Positions 1 through 14,223 are shown, counted from the stretch's first letter. The stretch is DNA of 64,000 nucleotides from Bacteroidota bacterium (GCA_008933835.1 WBUG01000006.1:21690-85689); one strand, 5' to 3'. Made by a program: numbers and translations. Notes: generated by a model not told the origin, from the sequence alone.

Positions 1-871
1 TCCCCTCATCGTCCTCCGCGGCCGGCTCCGGCCGACGGACCGTGGCGCGTCGTGGCGCCGGCGTCTCGCGCAGTTCCGGCAGCTCTTCGTCCGGACGTTT
101 GACTTTTATCTCCGCCGCGGCGGTCCTCCGCTCCTCCTCCTTCGCCAACGCCTTCTCCTCCTGCCGTTCCTTCCACCGGTCCAGCGTCGCGCCGAACGAC
201 CCTCCGGCCGCCGACAGCATCGCGGTCATCCGTTCGGTGGTCTTGTGCAGGTCCAGGTCCACCGCCAGCGTCACCGCGATGACGGCGAGCGCGGAGGTGA
301 CGATGAGGCCACCGGCCAGACCGACCGACTGCTGCAGGACGGTGGCGAAGAACGCCCCGACGCTGCCGTGCCACTCCGGCGTCAGCACCTCCGCCATCCC
401 GGCCTTCCGGGCGAGACCGAAGAACGCCGAGCCGAGGAGCGCCAGCACCACGGCGTAGTTGGTGAAGTAGACGAGCCGCCGGACGTCGCCGTTGCGCAGC
501 ATCGTCCATCCCCACAGGAAGAGGAGGAACGGAAGCGCGAACGCGGCGAGGCCGACCGTGCCGTTGATGAGGAAATTGGAGAGGAGCGCGCCGAAGAGTC
601 CCAGCCAGTTGGAGGTGGACTCCGCCTTCTGCTGCACCACGGGATCGTTGGTGAAGACCTTGAAGAGGTCCGTGAAGCGGATGTCGCCGTTCGCCTCGTC
701 CGCCGCGGTGTACGAGACGAGCGAGAGGAGCGTCATGAGGGCGAAGACGATGACGAGGAAGGAGAGGACCTGGCGGCGCTGCGAAAAGGTCCGTTTCGGC
801 GCCTCGGTCCGCTTCCGGCGGGGAGGCGGCGGTACGGGCGACGGGTCCTGCGTGAGCGTGAAGTCCTCCAT
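1..871 (-). CDS. ftsK: DNA translocase FtsK, N-terminal part (runs off left edge)
   Basis: About 290 residues are visible and the frame stays open to the window edge, so this is the 5' part of a longer gene. The protein begins MEDFTLTQDPSPVPPPP, followed by a basic stretch. Four hydrophobic segments follow (for example QVLSFLVIVFALMTLLSLVS and VGLAAFALPFLLFLWGW), then a charged linker. This matches the 4-TM membrane domain of FtsK/SpoIIIE, which anchors the chromosome-segregation ATPase at the division septum. The motor and gamma domains would lie outside the window. The start ATG overlaps the stop of comB by one base (TGATG), so the genes are translationally coupled. Identification rests on the TM layout and position only, because no Walker motif is visible. 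Confidence 0.75.
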   Translation of the reverse strand, partial: MEDFTLTQDPSPVPPPPRRKRTEAPKRTFSQRRQVLSFLVIVFALMTLLSLVSYTAADEANGDIRFTDLFKVFTNDPVVQQKAESTSNWLGLFGALLSNFLINGTVGLAAFALPFLLFLWGWTMLRNGDVRRLVYFTNYAVVLALLGSAFFGLARKAGMAEVLTPEWHGSVGAFFATVLQQSVGLAGGLIVTSALAVIAVTLAVDLDLHKTTERMTAMLSAAGGSFGATLDRWKERQEEKALAKEEERRTAAAEIKVKRPDEELPELRETPAPRRATVRRPEPAAEDDEG

Positions 872-1662
872 CACTCTCCCTTGCCGCCCGTGGTGTCGAT
901 GCTGATGGGGACGTGCGGAGCGCCGGGCGGTTCGGTCTTCTTCCGGAGCTTGATGACGTTGCCGGAGAGTTCCGGCACGACGTCGTAGAGGTCGATGGTG
1001 GTGCAGAGCTCGAGGTCCTTCGCGCACCCGATCTCCGCGAGGTACTTCCCGTGATCGCAGCTCTTCGCCATCTTGAGGAGGTTCTTGCTGAAGCTCTTGA
1101 ACAGCGCCACGGCGGCGACCGCGGAATCGTTGAACTCGGTCTCGGTCTCCTCGTCGTCGATGAGCAGCTTGGTGACCATGCCGGCGCACACCGCGTCCTC
1201 GATGCAGAACTGCGTCTGCTTCCCGGCGCAGAGGATGTAGACGTCCTCCTTCAACTCCTTGATGCGCTCCACCACCGCGGTCACGTTCACGAATCCGGCG
1301 ACGAGCAGGTTCTTCGCATACCGCGCCTTCCACATCGCCGGCGCTCCGTTGGTGGTGGAGAAGATGATGGACTTCCCCTTCACCGCATCGGCCGTGTACT
1401 CCGCCGGCGAATTGCCGAGATTGAACCCTTCGATGATGCGCCCGTTGCGTTCTCCGCCGCGGAGCACCACGTCGCCGAACAGGTTGCCGGACACCTTCAC
1501 CGCCGATTCGATGGTGTTCACCGGAATGATCTCCCGAGCGCCGTTGGACAGCGCGGCGATCACCGTCGAGCTCGCGCGGAGCACGTCGATGACCACGACG
1601 TTCTTGTCCCGAAGGAACAGGTCGTCGATCTGAGACAGTGAAAAGAATACTTCGATCTTCAT
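871..1662 (-). CDS. comB: 2-phosphosulfolactate phosphatase family protein (ComB-like)
   Basis: This 263-residue protein matches the ComB family. The N-terminal IEVFFSLSQIDDL strand is followed by VVVIDVLRASSTVIAAL, with the conserved DVLRASST motif near residues 26-33. Further family signatures are GGERNGRIIEGFNLGNSP and SIIFSTTNGAPA. Characterised members hydrolyse 2-phosphosulfolactate to sulfolactate with Mg2+, a step of coenzyme M or sulfolactate synthesis. No other such gene is in the window, so the physiological substrate is uncertain. It sits between gcvT (25 bp upstream) and ftsK (1-base overlap) in a leftward operon. The last ~25 residues (RKKTEPPGAPHVP...) are a low-complexity tail. 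Confidence 0.82.
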   Translation of the reverse strand: MKIEVFFSLSQIDDLFLRDKNVVVIDVLRASSTVIAALSNGAREIIPVNTIESAVKVSGNLFGDVVLRGGERNGRIIEGFNLGNSPAEYTADAVKGKSIIFSTTNGAPAMWKARYAKNLLVAGFVNVTAVVERIKELKEDVYILCAGKQTQFCIEDAVCAGMVTKLLIDDEETETEFNDSAVAAVALFKSFSKNLLKMAKSCDHGKYLAEIGCAKDLELCTTIDLYDVVPELSGNVIKLRKKTEPPGAPHVPISIDTTGGKGE

Positions 1663-1687
1663 GGTTCTCCCCCCGCGTGGAGCGGTC

Positions 1688-2770
1688 TCACGTTTTCTTC
1701 AGGAACGGCAGCGGAACGACCTCCGCCTCCGCATGTTTCCCCCGCACGTCGATGTGCACCGTCGTCCCCGGCTCCGCCGCGGACACGGGCACGTAACCCA
1801 AGGCGATCCCCTTCTCGAGCGAGGGGGAGAACGTACCGCTCGTGACGGCACCGGCCGGGGTTCCGCCCACGACGATGGAATATCCGTGCCGCGGCACCGC
1901 CTTCTCTTTCAGCACCATCCCCACGAGCTTGCGTTTGAGCCCCTCCGCTTTCGCCTTCTCCAGGACGCTCCGCCCGACGAAGTCACCCTTGCCGAGCTTC
2001 GTGATCCATCCCAGGCCCGCCTCAAGCGGGTGCGTGGTGTCGTCGATGTCGTTGCCGTACAGGCAGTAGCCCATTTCGAGCCGCAGCGTGTCCCGTGCGC
2101 CGAGTCCGATGGGCTGGATGCCGTGCGGAGCACCGGAGGAGAAGATCGCCTCCCATACGGCACCGGCCGCCGCCGGATCGAAGGCGAGTTCGAAACCGGG
2201 TTCGCCCGTGTATCCGGTCCGCGAGATGATCATCGGCGTGCCGGCGAGCGTTCCGCGGACAAAATGGTAGTACGGGATGGAGGCGAGGTCGGTCCCCGTC
2301 AGCGGCTGCAGCACGGCAAGGGACGAGGGGCCCTGCACCGCCAGCAGCGCGGTCTCGTCGCTGCGGTCCGTGAACGTGACGCCGTCGGGCCGGTGTTTCG
2401 ACATCCACTCCCAGTCCTTCGCGATGTTCGCGGCGTTCACCACCACCATGTACGACCGCTCCGCCAGCATGTACACGATCAGGTCGTCCACGATGCCGCC
2501 GTGCTCGTAGCAGAGGGCCGAGTACTGCGCCTTCCCGGGCGTCAGTTTCGACACGTCGTTCACGGTGACGCTCTGGAGGAACGCCAGGGCGTTCGGCCCT
2601 TCGGCGTAGAATTCTCCCATGTGCGATACGTCGAACACACCGGCGGCCGTGCGGACGGCCCGGTGCTCGTCGATGATGCCCGCGTACTGCACCGGCATCT
2701 CGTACCCGGCGAACGGGACGAGCTTCGCCCCGGCGCGCTGATGGAGGGAATGGAACGGCGTCCGTTTCAT
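1688..2770 (-). CDS. gcvT: Aminomethyltransferase, glycine cleavage T protein
   Basis: This 360-residue protein is full length for GcvT. It transfers the aminomethyl carbon from the H-protein lipoyl arm to tetrahydrofolate, releasing ammonia. The N-terminus ([20 protein letters not shown], then [10 protein letters not shown]) is characteristic, as are [20 protein letters not shown] and [13 protein letters not shown] in the folate-binding fold. The C-terminal barrel carries GYVP and ends in [10 protein letters not shown]. No gcvH or gcvP is in the window, so the partners are encoded elsewhere. The start overlaps the stop of the aldolase gene by 4 bases (ATGA). Confidence 0.95.
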   Translation of the reverse strand: MKRTPFHSLHQRAGAKLVPFAGYEMPVQYAGIIDEHRAVRTAAGVFDVSHMGEFYAEGPNALAFLQSVTVNDVSKLTPGKAQYSALCYEHGGIVDDLIVYMLAERSYMVVVNAANIAKDWEWMSKHRPDGVTFTDRSDETALLAVQGPSSLAVLQPLTGTDLASIPYYHFVRGTLAGTPMIISRTGYTGEPGFELAFDPAAAGAVWEAIFSSGAPHGIQPIGLGARDTLRLEMGYCLYGNDIDDTTHPLEAGLGWITKLGKGDFVGRSVLEKAKAEGLKRKLVGMVLKEKAVPRHGYSIVVGGTPAGAVTSGTFSPSLEKGIALGYVPVSAAEPGTTVHIDVRGKHAEAEVVPLPFLKKT

Positions 2771-3414
2771 GACTTCTTCACCTTCTTCCAGTCCTCGAGG
2801 AACCGTTCGAGACCGAGGTCGGTGAGCGGATGCTTGATGAGCTGGTCGATCACCTTGAACGGCATCGTGCAGACGTGCGCCCCCATCAGTCCCGCCTGCA
2901 CCACGTGCAGCGGATGCCGGACGCTCGCCACCAGCACCTCCGTCTCGTACCCGTAATTATTATAGATGGTCACGATCTGTTCGATGAGCTGCATGCCGTC
3001 CGTGCTCACGTCGTCCAGCCGGCCGACGAACGGGCTGATGTAGCTCGCCCCCGCCTTGGCCGCCAGGAGGGCCTGCGTCGGCGAGAAACAGAGCGTGACG
3101 TTGGTGCGGATCCCCTCGCCGTGCAGCGCCTTCACCGCCTTCAGCCCCTCTTTGATGAGCGGGACCTTGATGACGATGTTGCTGTGGATCTTCGCCAGGG
3201 TGTGCGCCTCCGCCATCATCCCGGCGAGGTCGGTCGAAACCACCTCGGCGGAGATGGGGCCGTCCACCACCGCGCAGATCTCCTTCAGCAGCGGGATGAA
3301 CTCCTTCCCCTCCTTCGCCACGAGGGAGGGGTTCGTGGTGACGCCGTCCAGCACGCCGAGGGCGTTCGCCTCGGTGATCTCGGCAAGGTTCGCGGTGTCG
3401 ATGAAGAACTTCAT
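2767..3414 (-). CDS. Fructose-6-phosphate aldolase / small transaldolase
   Basis: This 215-residue protein belongs to the short TalC/FSA subfamily of transaldolases, a compact TIM barrel. The start [20 protein letters not shown] and the motif GVTTNPSL near residues 24-31 are diagnostic. The Schiff-base lysine is expected in NIVIKVPL around residue 84. Members either cleave fructose-6-phosphate to dihydroxyacetone and glyceraldehyde-3-phosphate or act as true transaldolases in the pentose phosphate pathway. Sequence alone does not decide, although this length class is often annotated as transaldolase in anaerobes. It lies 55 bp after rng and overlaps gcvT by 4 bases. Confidence 0.9.
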   Translation of the reverse strand: MKFFIDTANLAEITEANALGVLDGVTTNPSLVAKEGKEFIPLLKEICAVVDGPISAEVVSTDLAGMMAEAHTLAKIHSNIVIKVPLIKEGLKAVKALHGEGIRTNVTLCFSPTQALLAAKAGASYISPFVGRLDDVSTDGMQLIEQIVTIYNNYGYETEVLVASVRHPLHVVQAGLMGAHVCTMPFKVIDQLIKHPLTDLGLERFLEDWKKVKKS

Positions 3415-3469
3415 GATGGCTCCGTCGGGAGCGCGTCCCTCCCCGGCCGGGGCCGGGACGCGCGCCGGT

Positions 3470-5056
3470 TCAGGTGGTGAATTCCGATGTAATGTCCTTG
3501 TCCTGCTTCACCGAGACGAACTGGAACTCGTCGATGGGAAGCGACTTGTCCGGTTCGATGGTGAGCAGCGTGCGGAAACGGAACGCGAGACGGTTCTTCC
3601 GGTTGAAGAACCGGCCGTCGGACATGTACTCCGCCATGGTGGGCGAGAGACGGAGTCGCAGCCGGCGCTCTCCCGACTCGGCCCGGAACCGCTGCATCCA
3701 CCGCTCGATGTTGCTCAGGATGGTGGTCTTGGACTGGATGTTGCCGCTGCCGCCGCACGTGGGACACGGTTCGGTGAAGCTGTGGATGATGCTCTGCCGC
3801 TGGCGCTGCCGGGTGATCTGCATCAGGCAGAACTCGGTCAGCGGAAGGATGGTGTGCTTCGCCCGGTCCCGCTTGAACTCCTTCTTCACCTCGTCGTACA
3901 CCTTCTTCCGGTTCCGCTCGTCGGACATGTCGATGAAGTCGATGACGATGATGCCGCCGAGGTCCCGCAGCCGGATCTGCCGGCAGATCTCCCGCGCGGC
4001 CTCCAGATTGGTCCGCAGCGAGTTCTCCTCCTGCTCCTTGTTCGCCGCGTACCGGCCGCTGTTCACGTCCACCACCACCATCGCTTCGGTCTGCTCCACG
4101 ATGATGTACCCGCCGTGTTTCAGCCACACCTTGCGGGTGAGCAGCGTCGCGATCTCCTTCTCGATGCCGAACGAATCGAAGATGGGCTGCCGCTTCCCGT
4201 ACTGCTCGATGCGGTCCTCCATCTCCGGCGACACCGTCTTGACGTAGGACTTGATCTCGCGGTAGAGCTTCTTGTCGTCGATGACCACATGCTCCACCTG
4301 CTCGCTGAACAGGTCGCGGATGACGCTGGAGGTGGTGGCCATGTCCTTGTAGAGGAGCGCGGGGGGACGTTCGTTCTTCGCCGTGGCCTCGATGTCGTGC
4401 CAGGTCTTCAGGAGCGATTCCAGGTCCTGCAGGAAGAGGGTCTCATCCTGGTTCTCCGCGTTCGTGCGGACGATGACGCCGAATCCCTGCGGAAGGATGG
4501 TCCTCACGAGCCGGCGGAGCCGGCGGCGTTCCTTGAAACTGACGATCTTCTTCGAGATACCGACCTTGCCGTCGAACGGCAGCAACACCAGGAACCGTCC
4601 GGGGAGCGAGACCTGCGAGGTGACCCGCACCCCCTTCTTTCCGACCGGTTCCTTGGTGACCTGGACGATGATCTCCTGCCCCTTTTGGAGGTTCACTTCG
4701 CGGCGCCGGTCCTCGCGGAGACGCTTCGGGGCCGGCTTCGGCCGCGCCGGAGCGCCGTTCCCCTCGCCCTCGTCGGTGCCGTCGTCATCATCGTCGTCGT
4801 CGTCCAACATGGTGTTGAACTCGTCCTGATAACTGCTGATGTCGGAGAAATGGAGGAATCCGTCCTGCTGCATTCCGATGTCGATGAACGCTGCCTGAAT
4901 CCCCGGCATCACTTTGGCGACCTTCCCGAAGTATATGTCACCCACCATCCGCTCTTTCTCGGGGGTCTCCACGAACAATTCTGCCAGCCGCCCGTCCTCC
5001 GTGATCGCAATCCTGATCTCGTTCCCGACAGAATTGATGAGGATCTCTTTCTTCAT
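3470..5056 (-). CDS. rng: Ribonuclease G/E family endoribonuclease
   Basis: This 528-residue protein starts [22 protein letters not shown], preceded by AGAAAGGATGTA. The longer in-frame start at 5200 lacks such a site. Rng/Rne enzymes cut single-stranded AU-rich RNA, processing 16S rRNA and decaying mRNA. The N-terminal S1 domain (~residues 35-165) is interrupted by an acidic run of eight Asp, then a Lys/Arg/Pro stretch, an insertion seen in FCB-group homologues. The catalytic-domain aspartates lie in [14 protein letters not shown] and [20 protein letters not shown], and the zinc-link CPTCGGSG sits near residue 420. No long RNase E scaffold tail is present. It is the first gene of the operon running to ftsK, with a ~185-nt 5' leader that could allow autoregulation, as known for RNase E. 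Confidence 0.93.
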   Translation of the reverse strand: MKKEILINSVGNEIRIAITEDGRLAELFVETPEKERMVGDIYFGKVAKVMPGIQAAFIDIGMQQDGFLHFSDISSYQDEFNTMLDDDDDDDDGTDEGEGNGAPARPKPAPKRLREDRRREVNLQKGQEIIVQVTKEPVGKKGVRVTSQVSLPGRFLVLLPFDGKVGISKKIVSFKERRRLRRLVRTILPQGFGVIVRTNAENQDETLFLQDLESLLKTWHDIEATAKNERPPALLYKDMATTSSVIRDLFSEQVEHVVIDDKKLYREIKSYVKTVSPEMEDRIEQYGKRQPIFDSFGIEKEIATLLTRKVWLKHGGYIIVEQTEAMVVVDVNSGRYAANKEQEENSLRTNLEAAREICRQIRLRDLGGIIVIDFIDMSDERNRKKVYDEVKKEFKRDRAKHTILPLTEFCLMQITRQRQRQSIIHSFTEPCPTCGGSGNIQSKTTILSNIERWMQRFRAESGERRLRLRLSPTMAEYMSDGRFFNRKNRLAFRFRTLLTIEPDKSLPIDEFQFVSVKQDKDITSEFTT

Positions 5057-5246
5057 TACATCCTTTCTGTTTTGGTCCACTCCCTGCCGCCGTTCCAGCC
5101 TTTGGAACGCGTCTTCTTGTTTAGAGTCGGTGGTGTGCAGGGTGCCGACTGCCTCTCGATTGTGACCCAACGGATACACCCCTTCTGTCCGGCGCAACAC
5201 ATCGAAAAATCAACGACCTGCCGGAATTTTTTCACAATTTGCTTGA

Positions 5247-5275
5247 AATTTACGAAATGTCTGCGAGGTGTGCAA
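5247..5275 (-). promoter_or_regulatory. Promoter of the rng operon
   Basis: On the minus strand TTGCAC is followed after exactly 17 bp by TAAATT. It points at rng and predicts a leader of about 185 nt. It lies just beyond the 3' end of the SRP RNA gene. Confidence 0.6.
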
Positions 5276-5307
5276 GGTGAGAATGGAAGGGGGAGGAGAT
5301 AAAAAAA

Positions 5308-5401
5308 GCCAAGCTTACTGCATCACACTTTTGTTTGGAGGCTGTTGCTTCCTTCCGGACCTGGCAGGGTTGTCCAACAAGAAGTTGCACAGGGCTTGGC
5401 T
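5308..5401 (-). ncRNA. ffs: Signal recognition particle RNA, 4.5S type
   Basis: The minus strand carries the universal SRP domain IV core GCCAGGTCCGGAAGGAAGCA, which forms the Ffh-binding hairpin with the GGAA tetraloop. The ends AGCCAAGC and GCTTGGCT pair to close a ~94-nt rod. A run of seven T directly follows, so the closing stem also acts as an intrinsic terminator. The short form without an Alu domain is typical of Gram-negatives. The tRNA-Ala gene ends 50 bp upstream with no separate promoter seen, so the two are probably co-transcribed. The exact 5' end is uncertain by a few bases. Confidence 0.92.
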
Positions 5402-5451
5402 ATGAACCAAGGGAAAGGCCAAAGGATCCGGCATCTTTCCTCATCGTATCG

Positions 5452-5525
5452 TGGAGCTGAGCGGGATCGAACCGCCGACCTATTCGTTGCGAACGAATCG
5501 CTCTCCCAAACTGAGCTACAGCCCC
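5452..5525 (-). tRNA. tRNA-Ala (anticodon CGC)
   Basis: The minus strand folds as a cloverleaf. The acceptor GGGGCTG pairs with CAGCTCC, the D stem is GCTC/GAGC, and the anticodon arm is ATTCG-TTCGCAA-CGAAT with anticodon CGC. The T arm is GGCGG-TTCGATC-CCGCT. CCA is not encoded. It reads GCG codons and complements the TGC isoacceptor in the rRNA operon. Confidence 0.95.
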
Positions 5526-5795
5526 AATATGTACGAAGAACAAATCACAAGGCAAAAATCCCAAAAACTTCGAGAGCTCCGTTGCCCCCTGGGAAATTGA
5601 CCTATATTCTGGGACTGAGTTGAGTGCCGTTGTTCGGCACGAAATCCCGACGCTTTTTGTCGGGACTACAGCCCCAGAACTATCAAGAACATCTCTCACT
5701 TCCCGAAGAACCCTGGACGGAGGTCATTGCCCCCACCGTCTCACGGCGTTCACCGCCGATCCTTCAGGCCCGTTGAACCGAAAAATCCGTCAACT
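5526..5795 (-). other. Structured leader upstream of tRNA-Ala(CGC)
   Basis: This ~270-nt stretch lies between a predicted promoter and the tRNA and has no convincing reading frame. It holds three short inverted repeats. CGGCG/CGCCG lies near 5743-5757, TCCCGAC/GTCGGGA at 5645-5665 and GTGCCG/CGGCAC at 5624-5640. Read on the minus strand, the middle element is CCCGACAAAAAGCGTCGGGA. It recurs with two changes before the tRNA-Val gene at 54876. The bases next to the tRNA, TACATATT, also recur there. The function is unknown. Confidence 0.5.
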
Positions 5796-5801
5796 GATTC
5801 A

Positions 5802-5830
5802 AATATAGCAAAAAGCGGAGGAAGATTCAA
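5802..5830 (-). promoter_or_regulatory. Promoter of the tRNA-Ala(CGC)/SRP RNA unit
   Basis: The minus strand shows TTGAAT, a 17-bp spacer and TATATT. This is the same -10 hexamer and spacing as both rRNA promoters. It sits just after the fcl stop codon and points at the tRNA, giving a leader of about 270 nt. Confidence 0.6.
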
Positions 5831-5842
5831 CTGGAATTTTGG

Positions 5843-6781
5843 TCATTCTTTGCCCGGACCATGCTCCCGGTACCACCGGATGGTCTGCTGCACCCCCTCC
5901 TTCAATCCCATCTTCGCTTTCCAGCCGAGGGAGGTGAGGCGGGAGACGTCCAGCAGTTTCTGCGGCGTTCCGTCCGGTTTGGAGGGGTCGAACTCCAGCG
6001 CTCCCCGGTATCCCACCGCCTCCTTGATCATCCCGGCCAGTTCGAGGATGGTGATATCGGTGCCGGTGCCGATGTTCACGAAATCATCCCCGTCGTAGGT
6101 GTTCATCAGGAAGATGCAGGCGTCCGCCATGTCCTCCACGTACAGGAACTCCCGCCTCGGCCTCCCGCTTCCCCACAGGGTAACGGACGGGGCGCCGCTC
6201 TTCTCCGCATCGACGAACTTCCGGATGAGCGCCGGCAGCACGTGCGAGTTCTGCAGGTCGAAGTTGTCGTTCGGACCGTACAGGTTCGTCGGCATCACCG
6301 AGATGTACCGTGTGCCGTACTGCCGGTTGTAGGAGCGCACCATCTCGATGCCGGCGATCTTCGCCAGGGCGTACGGCTGATTGGTCGGTTCCAGCGTGCC
6401 GGTGAGGAGGTACTCCTCCTTCATCGGCTGCGGTGCGTGCTTCGGATAGATGCACGAACTGCCGAGGAAGCAGAGCTTCGTCACGCCGTGGCGGTACGAT
6501 GCGTGGATGACATTGTTCTGCACCGCGAGGTTCTGGTAGATGAACTCCGCGGGGTAGGTGTTGTTGGCGTGGATCCCCCCCACCTTTGCCGCCGCCAGAA
6601 AGACGTACTCCGGCCGCTCGGCGAAGAAGAAACGCTCCACTGCGATCTGGTCGGTCAGGTCCAGTTCCGCGTGCGTGCGGTGGACCAGGTTCGCATACCC
6701 CTGCGCCTGCAGCAGCCGCAGGATGGCCGAACCGACGAGACCGCGGTGTCCCGCGACGTAGATCTTCGACTGCTTCTCCAC
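5843..6781 (-). CDS. fcl: GDP-L-fucose synthase
   Basis: This 312-residue short-chain dehydrogenase has an N-terminal NADP-binding [16 protein letters not shown] and a catalytic Tyr-Lys pair in [11 protein letters not shown] (about residues 137-147). Fcl-type signatures are [18 protein letters not shown] and YGPNDNFD. The enzyme epimerises and reduces GDP-4-keto-6-deoxy-mannose to GDP-L-fucose, a precursor of surface polysaccharides. It is the last gene of the GDP-sugar cluster, starting two bases after the gmd stop, so expression is coupled to the enzyme that makes its substrate. Confidence 0.94.
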   Translation of the reverse strand: MEKQSKIYVAGHRGLVGSAILRLLQAQGYANLVHRTHAELDLTDQIAVERFFFAERPEYVFLAAAKVGGIHANNTYPAEFIYQNLAVQNNVIHASYRHGVTKLCFLGSSCIYPKHAPQPMKEEYLLTGTLEPTNQPYALAKIAGIEMVRSYNRQYGTRYISVMPTNLYGPNDNFDLQNSHVLPALIRKFVDAEKSGAPSVTLWGSGRPRREFLYVEDMADACIFLMNTYDGDDFVNIGTGTDITILELAGMIKEAVGYRGALEFDPSKPDGTPQKLLDVSRLTSLGWKAKMGLKEGVQQTIRWYREHGPGKE

Positions 6782-6783
6782 GG

Positions 6784-7821
6784 TCAGTATCCCCTCTTCT
6801 TCACCAGTTCGTAGTCGGCCTTCGCCATCAGCCGCGCGAGGTCGGCGAACTTCGTCGCCGCTTCCCAGCCGAGTTTCTGTTTGGCCTTCGCCGGATTGCC
6901 GATGAGCAATTCCACTTCGGTGGGTCGGTAGTACTTCGGGTCCACTTCCACCACGACGCGGCCGTCCAAGAGACCCCTCTCGGACTCCCCTTCCCCCTCC
7001 CAGCGCAGCGACATCCCGAGCTCCGCGAAGGCCGCCTGCACGAACTCACGCACCTCGCGCGTCTCGCCGGTGGCCAGGACGAAGTCATCGGGCTGTTCCT
7101 GCTGCAGCATCCGCCACATCCCTTCCACGTACTCCGGCGCGTATCCCCAGTCCCGTTTCGCGTTCAGGTTCCCCAGCGACAGGCTCTTCTGCATCCCCAG
7201 TTTGATGCGCGCCGCCGCCATCGTGATCTTGCGCGTCACGAACGTTTCGCCGCGCCGCGGAGACTCGTGGTTGAACAGGATGCCGTTGCAGGCATAGAGT
7301 CCGTACGCTTCGCGGTAGTTCACGATGATCCAGTAGCCGTACAGCTTCGCCACGCCGTACGGACTGCGGGGATAGAAGGGGGTCGACTCGTCCTGCGGCA
7401 CCGCCTGCACCTTGCCGTAGAGCTCGCTGGTGGAGGCCTGGTAGAACTTCGTCCGGATGCCGGTCTCGCGGATGGCGTCCAGGAACCGCAGCGTCCCCAC
7501 CGCGTCCACCTCGGCGGTGTACTCCGGAACTTCGAACGACACCTTCACGTGGCTCTGCGCCGCGAGGTTGTAGATCTCGTCGGGCCGGACCTTTTCCAGC
7601 AGACGGTTGATGTTGCTCGTGTCCGTGATATCGCCGTAGTGCAGGAAGAACCGGCTTCCGCTGTACTTCGGGTCGTTGAACAGATGATCGATGCGGCCGG
7701 TGTTGAACGAGCTGCTCCGGCGGATCATGCCGTGCACTTCGTATCCCTTCTCCAGCAGCAGTTCCGCCAGGTACGATCCGTCCTGACCGGTGATGCCCGT
7801 GATGAGCGCGATGCGTGCCAT
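6784..7821 (-). CDS. gmd: GDP-mannose 4,6-dehydratase
   Basis: This 345-residue protein is full length. The N-terminus [20 protein letters not shown] is the Gmd NADP-binding signature. [26 protein letters not shown] and ASTSELYG are typical, and the catalytic [11 protein letters not shown] is near residue 150. It converts GDP-D-mannose to GDP-4-keto-6-deoxy-D-mannose, the shared precursor of GDP-fucose and GDP-rhamnose. It lies between fcl and an RMD-like reductase, so both fates of its product are encoded side by side. Confidence 0.96.
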   Translation of the reverse strand: MARIALITGITGQDGSYLAELLLEKGYEVHGMIRRSSSFNTGRIDHLFNDPKYSGSRFFLHYGDITDTSNINRLLEKVRPDEIYNLAAQSHVKVSFEVPEYTAEVDAVGTLRFLDAIRETGIRTKFYQASTSELYGKVQAVPQDESTPFYPRSPYGVAKLYGYWIIVNYREAYGLYACNGILFNHESPRRGETFVTRKITMAAARIKLGMQKSLSLGNLNAKRDWGYAPEYVEGMWRMLQQEQPDDFVLATGETREVREFVQAAFAELGMSLRWEGEGESERGLLDGRVVVEVDPKYYRPTEVELLIGNPAKAKQKLGWEAATKFADLARLMAKADYELVKKRGY

Positions 7822-7822
7822 G

Positions 7823-8782
7823 TCACAATTCCTTGTTGGTCCAGTAGTCGATGAGGTCCGTCAGCGTCGTCCGGAACGGGATGTCCGCCCTCCAGCCGAC
7901 CGAGTGTCCGATGGCGCTCGGATTGCCGGCCAGGAGCTGGATGTCGTATCCGCGGAGCCGCTTGGCGTCGACGTTCAGTTCGTACGTCTCGCCGGTGATG
8001 TCCTGATACAGGTCGATGATCTCGCGGATGGAGAAGATGCGGCCGGAACAGAGGTTGAAGATGTAGTTGGTGCGGTTGTCGATCTGCGAGAGCATCCAGT
8101 AGCCGCGCACGATGTCGCGGACGTCCGTGAAGTCCCTCCGGGCGGCGACGTTGCCGACCCGCAGGACGCGCGGGGCGCCGGTGCGTCGGATGTCGACGAT
8201 CTGCTTCGCCAGGGAGGAGCAGACGAAGTTCGGTTTCTGTCGCGGGCCGGTATGGTTGAACGGCCGCGCGATGACGATGTTGAGTCCCTCGTACTTCTTG
8301 TACGTCTGGGCGATGTAGTCCACGCTCGTCTTGCTCGCGGCGTACGGGTTGACGGGCTGAGGGATGGACTGTTCGGTGTGGAGCTGCGGGAGGCCGAAGG
8401 TCTCGCCGTACACCTCGCCGGAGGTGACGACGATGATGCGCGGGGAGATCTCGCACGCCTTCACCGCTTCGAAGATGTTGATGGTGCCGATGACGTTGGT
8501 ACGGAAGGTCTCGGCGGCGAACTCGAACGAGCTCGGCACGAAGGCCTGGCCGGCGACATGGAAGATGATGTCCGGCTTCACCTCTTTGATGACCTTGAAC
8601 ACCGGCTGGAACTCGCCGATCTCGCAGTGGAAGAGGGTGACGTCATCGCCGTGCGCGCGGATGTTGTCCGCCTTCTCCAGGTCCCGAAGGATGCCGAAGA
8701 TCTGCGCCGTCGTGTTCGCCCGGATGTAATCGGCGAGATGGCTGCCGGCGAAACCGCCGATGCCGGTGATGAGCACTTTCAT
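7823..8782 (-). CDS. rmd: GDP-6-deoxy-D-mannose reductase-like NAD(P)-dependent epimerase
   Basis: This 319-residue extended SDR protein begins [20 protein letters not shown]. Its catalytic Ser/Tyr/Lys set lies in VVTSGEVYG and [14 protein letters not shown], followed by [11 protein letters not shown]. This pattern fits the RMD family, which reduces GDP-4-keto-6-deoxy-D-mannose to GDP-D-rhamnose. The position directly before gmd supports that role, but other GDP- or dTDP-sugar 4-reductases look similar, so the symbol is provisional. It is the first gene of the rmd-gmd-fcl cluster. No clear promoter was found before it. Confidence 0.75.
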   Translation of the reverse strand: MKVLITGIGGFAGSHLADYIRANTTAQIFGILRDLEKADNIRAHGDDVTLFHCEIGEFQPVFKVIKEVKPDIIFHVAGQAFVPSSFEFAAETFRTNVIGTINIFEAVKACEISPRIIVVTSGEVYGETFGLPQLHTEQSIPQPVNPYAASKTSVDYIAQTYKKYEGLNIVIARPFNHTGPRQKPNFVCSSLAKQIVDIRRTGAPRVLRVGNVAARRDFTDVRDIVRGYWMLSQIDNRTNYIFNLCSGRIFSIREIIDLYQDITGETYELNVDAKRLRGYDIQLLAGNPSAIGHSVGWRADIPFRTTLTDLIDYWTNKEL

Positions 8783-8863
8783 AGGATGCCGTTGACGTTT
8801 GGAAGGACGGAGGAAGATACGAAAAAAAGGAGAACGGAAACAGAGCGGAAGGAAGTAATGAAC

Positions 8864-8912
8864 GGTGATCGGTTCAATGATTCAATGAGTCAATGATTCA
8901 ATGAATCAATCC
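8864..8912. repeat. TCATTGAA-type short repeats
   Basis: The stretch holds repeated units of the form TTCAATGA / TCAATGATTCAATGAATCAA upstream of the GDP-sugar genes, next to the rRNA terminator. Similar units of the same octamer occur in the intergenic region at 50640-50738. No coding potential is evident. Confidence 0.6.
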
Positions 8913-8920
8913 ATTCCATT

Positions 8921-8960
8921 TAAAAAACAAAGTCCCGTCAAACTCTCGTTCAACGGGACT
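8921..8960 (-). terminator. rRNA operon terminator
   Basis: On the minus strand AGTCCCGT and ACGGGACT form a perfect 8-bp stem with a 14-nt loop, followed by TTGTTTTTT. It lies just past the 5S gene. Confidence 0.9.
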
Positions 8961-8971
8961 GGAAAAAAAAA

Positions 8972-9087
<116 letters not shown>

Positions 9088-9123
9088 AAGTTCTGACGAT
9101 CAGGATGCTGCATATGATCTTCC

Positions 9124-9139
9124 AAGTTTATTGATGCAC
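9124..9139 (-). repeat. 23S processing stem, distal arm
   Basis: The 16 bases AAGTTTATTGATGCAC are the exact reverse complement of positions 12194-12209 on the other side of the 23S gene. In the precursor RNA the two arms would pair and enclose the whole 23S sequence, as in RNase III processing stems. Confidence 0.7.
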
Positions 9140-9162
9140 GCGATATGCATTCAATAAAAAAA

Positions 9163-12164
<3,002 letters not shown>

Positions 12165-12193
12165 AAAAATCTTTATTGAAGACATATACGTCA

Positions 12194-12209
12194 GTGCATC
12201 AATAAACTT
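12194..12209 (-). repeat. 23S processing stem, proximal arm
   Basis: It is the exact 16-base partner of 9124-9139, located between tRNA-Ala(TGC) and the 23S 5' end. Confidence 0.7.
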
Positions 12210-12306
12210 GTTAAGAGCATATGCAATTTACTACAATCTGCCTACTGCAGGACCGTTTGCCCGCTCGCGCGGACGACTGAGTCCCATTCGACAGATTCAT
12301 CCTGAT

Positions 12307-12318
12307 TGTCAAAGAACA
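12307..12318 (-). promoter_or_regulatory. boxA-like antitermination site in the rRNA spacer
   Basis: The minus strand reads TGTTCTTTGACA, close to the rRNA boxA consensus bound by NusB/NusE. A second copy lies in the leader before 16S. Confidence 0.6.
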
Positions 12319-12327
12319 AAAAACTTG

Positions 12328-12400
12328 TGGAGCTAAGCGGGATCGAACCGCTAACCTCCTGCGTGCAAGGCAGGCGCTCTCCCAATTGAGCTATAGCCCC
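12328..12400 (-). tRNA. tRNA-Ala (anticodon TGC)
   Basis: The minus-strand cloverleaf has acceptor GGGGCTA/TAGCTCC, anticodon arm CCTGC-CTTGCAC-GCAGG with anticodon TGC, and T arm AGCGG-TTCGATC-CCGCT. It occupies the usual 16S-23S spacer position. CCA is not encoded. Confidence 0.96.
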
Positions 12401-12435
12401 ATAGCCTCGTCAGTAGAACCTCCTGCTTGACAACG

Positions 12436-12509
<74 letters not shown>

Positions 12510-12613
12510 GGGAAACCGAAGATGGTACTTAAAAAATTTGTGTGCACGGAACAATCAAGCCAGTGGTCTTATCTCGTTGAATTCAACGATGCTTTCGCAT
12601 CATTGTCTCCATA

Positions 12614-14144
<1,531 letters not shown>

Positions 14145-14223
14145 AATAAATAACTTTATTTCAACGGAGAATAAGATCTGTTTTTTGAAACAATAGGCTT
14201 GATTAGAAGCCGTGCACACAAAT

